A stretch of 64,000 bases of DNA from Rhodococcus sp. B50. GTDB lineage: Bacteria; Actinomycetota; Actinomycetes; Mycobacteriales; Mycobacteriaceae. Within the stretch, counting starts at the first letter, position 1. Each line of letters starts with the position of its first letter. The notes under the pieces were generated by a model. It saw only the letters and a program-made list of their open reading frames with translations. It was not told the origin of the DNA and did not search any database. The translations under genes were made by a program, and so were the position numbers. Below, piece after piece: positions 59,544-64,000 of the stretch. The stretch is from contig NZ_WPAG02000002.1 of NCBI RefSeq assembly GCF_013602415.1, forward strand, positions 3,041,480 through 3,105,479, written 5' to 3'.

Positions 59544-60757
59544 CGCGACTGCGTCCCCTGATCTCGTGGGGTATCCCGATTATTCTTCTCGCCGTCGTCG
59601 CGGTGGTGTCGTTCACCGTCGCACCGTGGCGGTCCATCGATGAGTACGCGGCCGAATTCACCTCGAGCCGTGGACTGTACGTCGGCGACGACGTGCGCAT
59701 CATGGGCGTCGAGGTCGGTCGCGTGACGGAGATCGAACCGCGCGGAGATCGTGTGCTCGTGCGTTTCGATATCGACTCCGACCGCCGTATCCCCGCCGAC
59801 GCGCACGCCGCGATCATCGCCCCCACCCTGGTCTCCGCCCGCTTCGTCCAGCTCACCCCGCCGCATACGGGAGGTCCCGAACTGCTCGTGGGCGCAACGA
59901 TTCCCGTCGAACGTACGGCGGTACCCGTCGAATGGGACGAGATCACCGAACAACTCACGCGGTTGACCACCGACCTCGGCCCCAGCGCGACCGACCCGCA
60001 GGGCGCGCTCGGCGAGGTGCTCGACGTCGCGGCCGCCAACGCCGACGGGCACGGTCCCGCGCTGCGCGACAGCCTCCAGCAACTCGCCGGGGCGATGCGC
60101 ACGATCTCCGACGGCCGGCACGACCTGTTCGGCACCCTCGGCAACCTGCAGGTCTTCGTCGAGGCGCTGTCGATGAGCGGCGATCAGATCGTCTCGTTCC
60201 ACGACCGGCTCGCATCCGTCACGGAGGTCCTCGATGCGAACCGCGACGACATGGGCGCCGCGCTGGCGGGACTCGACGCCGTCCTCGTCGACGTCGAGCG
60301 GTTCGTCCGCGACAACCGCGGAGGCGTCGACATGACCGTCGATCGCACGGCCGCGCTGACCGAGACCCTGGCGGCGCAGCGTGACGGCATCGCGCAGGTA
60401 CTGCACGTCGCGCCGACGGCCCTGTCCAATCTGCAGGGCATCTACCAGCCCGCTCACAACACGGTGGTCTCGGCGTTGTCGCTGACCAACTTCGCGAATC
60501 CGGCCCAGTTCATCTGCTCTGCGCTCGCCGCGGCCGAACAGGTCGACGCGCATACGGGCTCGGAGTTGTGCGTGCAGTATCTCGGCCCGATCCTGCCGTT
60601 GCTCGCGATGGACTACCCGCCGGTGCGCATCAACCCGACGCGCGACGTCGGTGCGCTGCCCGACCAGCTCGTCTACACCGAGCCCGAGCTGAGGCCGGCA
60701 CCAGGAGCACCGTCGCCGACCTCGCTGGCCGACCTGCTCGCCCCGGGAGCGCCGTGA
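59540..60757 (+). CDS. Mce family protein D, second operon
   Basis: 405 residues. Anchor LISWGIPIILLAVVAVVSFTV, MCE domain (YAAEFTSSRGLYVGDDVRIMGVEVGRVTEI), and ALSNLQGIYQPAHNTVVSALSL, matching Mce4D. GTG 59540 overlaps the previous stop as GTGA. Confidence 0.9.
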   Translation: MTRLRPLISWGIPIILLAVVAVVSFTVAPWRSIDEYAAEFTSSRGLYVGDDVRIMGVEVGRVTEIEPRGDRVLVRFDIDSDRRIPADAHAAIIAPTLVSARFVQLTPPHTGGPELLVGATIPVERTAVPVEWDEITEQLTRLTTDLGPSATDPQGALGEVLDVAAANADGHGPALRDSLQQLAGAMRTISDGRHDLFGTLGNLQVFVEALSMSGDQIVSFHDRLASVTEVLDANRDDMGAALAGLDAVLVDVERFVRDNRGGVDMTVDRTAALTETLAAQRDGIAQVLHVAPTALSNLQGIYQPAHNTVVSALSLTNFANPAQFICSALAAAEQVDAHTGSELCVQYLGPILPLLAMDYPPVRINPTRDVGALPDQLVYTEPELRPAPGAPSPTSLADLLAPGAP

Positions 60758-61845
60758 GAACACGAGTCCTCCGCACGATCGGCGTCCTCGCCTGCCTGAC
60801 ACTCACCGCCGGGTGCGACTGGCGAGGACTGAACAGCCTGCCTCTTCCCGGCACACACGGACGCGGCGACGACGCATTCGCCGTGACCATCGAGATGCCC
60901 GACGTCACGACGCTCGAACGCAACTCGCGGGTCCGCGTCGGCGACGTCACCGTCGGGCGGGTCGCCGACCTGCAACTCGGGAACGGTCACGCGCTCGTGA
61001 CGGTGATGGTCGACGGCGGCACGGTGCTCCCCGAGAACTCGGTCGCGAAGATCGGGCAGACGAGCCTGCTCGGTTCCGCCCACGTCGAACTGTCCCCTCC
61101 CCTCGCCGAACCCGCCCGTGGCCGGCTCGGCGACGGGGACGTCATCCCCCTCGAGCGGGCCGGCGCATTCCCCACTACTGAGCAGACGCTGTCGTCGTTG
61201 TCGCTGGTGCTCAGTGGCGGTGGCCTCGCCCAGGCCCAGGAGATCACCCGCGAACTGAACCGGGCACTGGACGGGCGTCAGGAATCGGTGCGGGCTCTGC
61301 TCCCCCGCCTCGACGCGGTGCTCGCCGGGCTGGACGGTCAGAAGGAGCAGATCGTGAGCGCGATGGAATCGCTCGACGCCCTCGCCGTCGAGGTCGCCGA
61401 ACACAACGCCGAGATCGCCGCGGCGTCCGACGACCTCGCCCCCGCCATGGAGGTGCTCTCCTCCCAGCGCGACGACTTGACGCGCGCCGCCGACGCCCTC
61501 GGACAGTTCGGGCGCGTCGCGAACGAGGTCGTCGGGGCGAGCGGTGACGACGTGGTCGCGAACCTGCGCGATCTCGAACCGGTGCTGGCGTCGCTCGCGT
61601 CGACGGGCGAGTCACTCACCGAGTCGTTGCGCTACTTGCTGACCTTCCCGTTCCCCATCGACACCTACCGCAACGCGGTGCGCGGCGATTACGCCAACGG
61701 CACGGTCATCCTCGACCTCACCCTGCCCACCCTCGAGAACGCGTTGCTGCTCGGCACACCTTTCGAGGGCGCACTCACCGGCGGACGACGCGTGCCGGAT
61801 CTGGTGTCGCTGCTGGTCCCACCTGTATCGGAGCCGACCCGGTGA
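60754..61845 (+). CDS. Mce family lipoprotein E, second operon
   Basis: 363 residues. Lipobox LTAGC after a short signal, then DWRGLNSLPLPGTHGRGDDAF, the E-subunit signature also seen in Mce4E. MCE domain and coiled-coil region follow; the proline-rich tail of Mce4E is missing. GTG 60754 overlaps the previous stop. Confidence 0.92.
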   Translation: MRTRVLRTIGVLACLTLTAGCDWRGLNSLPLPGTHGRGDDAFAVTIEMPDVTTLERNSRVRVGDVTVGRVADLQLGNGHALVTVMVDGGTVLPENSVAKIGQTSLLGSAHVELSPPLAEPARGRLGDGDVIPLERAGAFPTTEQTLSSLSLVLSGGGLAQAQEITRELNRALDGRQESVRALLPRLDAVLAGLDGQKEQIVSAMESLDALAVEVAEHNAEIAAASDDLAPAMEVLSSQRDDLTRAADALGQFGRVANEVVGASGDDVVANLRDLEPVLASLASTGESLTESLRYLLTFPFPIDTYRNAVRGDYANGTVILDLTLPTLENALLLGTPFEGALTGGRRVPDLVSLLVPPVSEPTR

Positions 61846-63053
61846 GCCCGGCCGCGGCGCTGCGCCGCAGACTGCTGGTGTTCTTCACCGTCGGTGTCGC
61901 CGCGGTGCTGATCGTCGCCCTGTTCGTCGTGAATCTGCCAGCCCTGTTCGGGGTGGGGCGGTACGAGGTGCGTCTCGACCTCGCCGACGCCGGTGGCCTG
62001 TATCCGTCGGCCAACGTCACTTACCGCGGCGTCGAGATCGGCCGGGTGACCTCGTTGACGATGACCACGAGCGGTGCCGAGGCGGTCCTGTCGCTCGACT
62101 CGGATGTCCCGGTGCCGGCCGATTCGGCGGCGCAGATCCGCAGCATGTCGGCGATCGGCGAGCAGTACGTCGAGTTCCTGCCCGACGGTGAGGACGGCCC
62201 GTATCTGGCTGCGGGCTCGGTGATCCCGCGCGATCGCATCTCCGTTCCGGCACCCATCGGCGGTGCCCTCGATCAACTCGACGCGACCCTGCAATCCGTC
62301 GGTCCCGACCGTCTCGCGCTGCTGCTCGACGAAACCCATACAGCAGTAGCCGATTCCGGCGACGCGCTACGAATCCTCATCGAGGCCGGTGCGGCGGTGA
62401 GCGCCGAGGCCGCCGCGAGCGCGGACAGCATCGCGGCACTGATCGATCAGGTCGGCCCACTGCTCGACACGCAGGTCACGTCGTCGGATGCGATCACCCG
62501 ATGGGCATCCTCCCTGGCCGGTACCACCGGGCAGTTGCGCGACTCCGACAGCGACGTGCGGACGCTCCTCGGCGTGACGGCCCCTGCCGCCGCACAGGTG
62601 CAGGCGCTGTTCGAGGAGGCCGAACCGACCCTGCCTCTGCTGCTCGCCAATCTCGTCACCGTCGAGCAGGTCGCCGCGGTGTACCGGCCGTCGCTCGAAC
62701 AGATGCTGGTGCTGTTCCCCTCCATCATGGCGTCGACCCAGTCGGCGGGTCTGCCCAACGTCGACAATCCGGCGCAGAACACGTACTTCACGGCGACCTT
62801 CAACGACCCGCCGCCGTGCATCACCGGCTTCCTGCCGCCGGAACAGCGACGTTCGCCCACCGAGTTCGACGTGCCCGAGACGCCGCCCGATCTGTACTGC
62901 ACACTCCCGGCGGATTCACCGATCGCGGTGCGCGGGGCTCGGAACATGCCGTGCATCGAGTACCCGGGCCGTCGCGCTCCCACCGTACAGTTGTGCCGCG
63001 ACGGGGGTTATTCGGCGACGATCTTGGAAGGGCTTCTGTCACCGCCGAATTGA
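61842..63053 (+). CDS. Mce family protein F, second operon
   Basis: 403 residues. Anchor LLVFFTVGVAAVLIVALFVV, MCE domain (YEVRLDLADAGGLYPSANVTYRGVEIGRVTSL), long helical region, and the F-type C-terminus (FLPPEQRRSPTEFDV, ARNMPCIEYPGRRAPT) also present in Mce4F. It is about 70 residues shorter than Mce4F at the C-terminus. Last gene of the operon; no Mce-associated genes follow. Confidence 0.92.
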   Translation: MSPAAALRRRLLVFFTVGVAAVLIVALFVVNLPALFGVGRYEVRLDLADAGGLYPSANVTYRGVEIGRVTSLTMTTSGAEAVLSLDSDVPVPADSAAQIRSMSAIGEQYVEFLPDGEDGPYLAAGSVIPRDRISVPAPIGGALDQLDATLQSVGPDRLALLLDETHTAVADSGDALRILIEAGAAVSAEAAASADSIAALIDQVGPLLDTQVTSSDAITRWASSLAGTTGQLRDSDSDVRTLLGVTAPAAAQVQALFEEAEPTLPLLLANLVTVEQVAAVYRPSLEQMLVLFPSIMASTQSAGLPNVDNPAQNTYFTATFNDPPPCITGFLPPEQRRSPTEFDVPETPPDLYCTLPADSPIAVRGARNMPCIEYPGRRAPTVQLCRDGGYSATILEGLLSPPN

Positions 63054-63097
63054 GTGTTTCGACGGTGATCGTTGTTCGTCGTCGTTAGATTCGGTTC

Positions 63098-63598
63098 ATG
63101 ACCGCGGACCGCACCGACGACGGCCGGTACGTCGTGATCGACGGCCGACGGTGGCGAGCGACCGATCCACGGATCCCCGAACCACTCCGGAAACAGCTGG
63201 TGACGGAGCTGATGCGCGCCCGCCGTCTGGTGAAGACCGACGGGGACTCCGCGCGGCATCGTGTTCAGGACGCGAAGGTCGCGCTCGGCGAGCGTGGGCA
63301 GCCCTGGTGGGAGCCGCGTGAGGAGGACGCTGCTCGCGAACGACTGGCGGCCACGATCTGCGCGCTGCTTCGGGAGCGGAACCCGTCCACGATCTGTCCC
63401 AGCGACGCGGCGCGGGTTGCGGGCGGGGACTCGTGGCGCGACCTGATGGACGCCGCCCGCTCGGTGGCCGCCGATCTGGAACACAGCGGTCACGTGGTGA
63501 TCACCCAGAAGGGTGAGCCGGTCGACGTCGAGACTGCCCGAGGTCCGATCCGGATCGCACCCGGACCTGACCTCGAACAACCACGCCCTACTACTTGA
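63098..63598 (+). CDS. DUF3253 winged-helix-like protein
   Basis: 166 residues. The C-terminal part (LLRERNPSTICPSDAARVAGGDSWRDLMDAARSVAADLEHSGHVVITQKGEPVD) matches the DUF3253 pattern, a small winged-helix-like domain of unknown role; the N-terminal part is basic and helical. ATG 63098 follows TAGATT plus six bases, a leaderless-type start, so it is not necessarily part of the mce transcript 44 bp upstream. Confidence 0.75.
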   Translation: MTADRTDDGRYVVIDGRRWRATDPRIPEPLRKQLVTELMRARRLVKTDGDSARHRVQDAKVALGERGQPWWEPREEDAARERLAATICALLRERNPSTICPSDAARVAGGDSWRDLMDAARSVAADLEHSGHVVITQKGEPVDVETARGPIRIAPGPDLEQPRPTT

Positions 63599-63647
63599 AG
63601 ATCCGGTGTTCTCGACCTCGCTGTGCGCGGTCGAGAACACCGGATCT
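63599..63647. terminator. bidirectional terminator with perfect 19-bp stem
   Basis: AGATCCGGTGTTCTCGACC (63599-63617) and its exact complement (63629-63647) enclose an 11-nt loop. It begins at the DUF3253 stop and ends 7 bp before the stop of the convergent oxidoreductase gene. Confidence 0.92.
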
Positions 63648-63654
63648 CAGCCGT

Positions 63655-64000
63655 TCACGCGTTCGCGGCGTCGTTCAGCTTCTCGAGCGTGCCGGTCGCC
63701 TCGAGGTACTCCTGCACCCAGCGTTCGATGACCGTCGAGGTCTTGTCGACCTTCGTGAACTGCCCGACGACCTGGCCGACGGGGTTGAACGCGACGTCGA
63801 CGGACTCGTCCGGGTATTTGTGGGTGGCTGCGACCGCCATACCGGACACCATGTACTGCAACGGCATTCCGAGGGGCTTCGGGTTGCCCTCCTGCTCCCA
63901 GGCCTCGGTCCAGTCGTTGCGGAGCATGCGGCAGGGCTTACCGGTGAACGACCGGCTACGCACGGTGTCGCGGCTGCTCGCCTTGATGTAGGCCTCCTGC
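63655..64000 (-). CDS. nitronate monooxygenase-like protein (3' part)
   Basis: The 114 C-terminal residues visible read through the window edge (QEAYIKASSRDTVRSRSFTG, then RMLRNDWTEAWE, LGMPLQYMVSGMAVAA, PVGQVVGQFTKVDKTSTVIERWVQEYLEA). They match the C-terminus of actinobacterial nitronate monooxygenase/2-nitropropane-dioxygenase-type flavoenzymes. The catalytic N-terminal barrel is outside the window. Some members (IpdC) act in steroid-ring degradation, which would fit the neighbourhood but cannot be tested here. Confidence 0.7.
   Translation of the reverse strand, partial: QEAYIKASSRDTVRSRSFTGKPCRMLRNDWTEAWEQEGNPKPLGMPLQYMVSGMAVAATHKYPDESVDVAFNPVGQVVGQFTKVDKTSTVIERWVQEYLEATGTLEKLNDAANA

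Noticed and set aside
1..64000. Mobile elements, prophage or integrated plasmid
   Set aside because: No transposase, integrase or phage gene, no terminal repeats, and composition is even throughout.

Overview
The window is GC-rich chromosomal DNA from an actinobacterium of the mycolic-acid group. It is most likely Rhodococcus or a close relative. The support is a mycobacterial-type mce4 steroid-uptake locus in canonical gene order, KstR-like and IdeR-like operator motifs, an encapsulin/DyP pair, MbtH, many GTG starts, and many starts that look leaderless (TANNNT followed 6-7 nt later by ATG/GTG). I see no insertion sequence, phage gene or CRISPR array.

Bases 1-9.6 kb hold a truncated HugZ-like flavin/heme protein gene, a MarR regulator divergent from an ABC exporter, two 2-oxoglutarate/Fe(II) oxygenases (one AlkB-like), an SDR-phosphotriesterase pair, an OhrR-like regulator, a RelBE-type toxin-antitoxin pair, and an encapsulin operon whose DyP peroxidase carries a cargo-loading tail. 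Bases 9.6-24.4 kb hold a TetR-HIT-lactate permease operon, purB, a second TetR divergent from a cholesterol-oxidase-like GMC enzyme, an aminotransferase, a CocE-like hydrolase with an altered nucleophile, purD, a P-loop kinase, a second HIT protein, an MFS exporter with a strong hairpin at its start, and a PHA-synthase-like hydrolase.

Bases 24.5-36.9 kb hold a guanidine-III riboswitch upstream of an SMR guanidinium exporter, a protein with fourteen decapeptide repeats, a ribokinase and TetR gene divergent from a stress-type membrane protein across a perfect palindrome, the iron operon efeUOB behind an IdeR-like box, tRNA-Thr(UGU), a ThrE-type exporter, and an orphan hydroxamate monooxygenase-mbtH pair behind a second IdeR-like box.

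Bases 37.1-54.6 kb are the steroid locus in the order known from Mycobacterium tuberculosis: otsA (+), then on the minus strand two Mce-associated genes, mce4F-A, yrbE4BA, hsd4A and fdxD, then on the plus strand fadE26, fadE27 and fadD17. KstR-type palindromes lie before yrbE4A, before hsd4A and between fdxD and fadE26. Together these genes would import a sterol and begin beta-oxidation of its side chain. Directly downstream, 54.7-63.05 kb, is a second complete mce operon (two YrbE, MceA-F) in the opposite orientation and clearly paralogous to mce4. The window ends with a DUF3253 gene, a 19-bp-stem terminator and a truncated nitronate monooxygenase-like gene.
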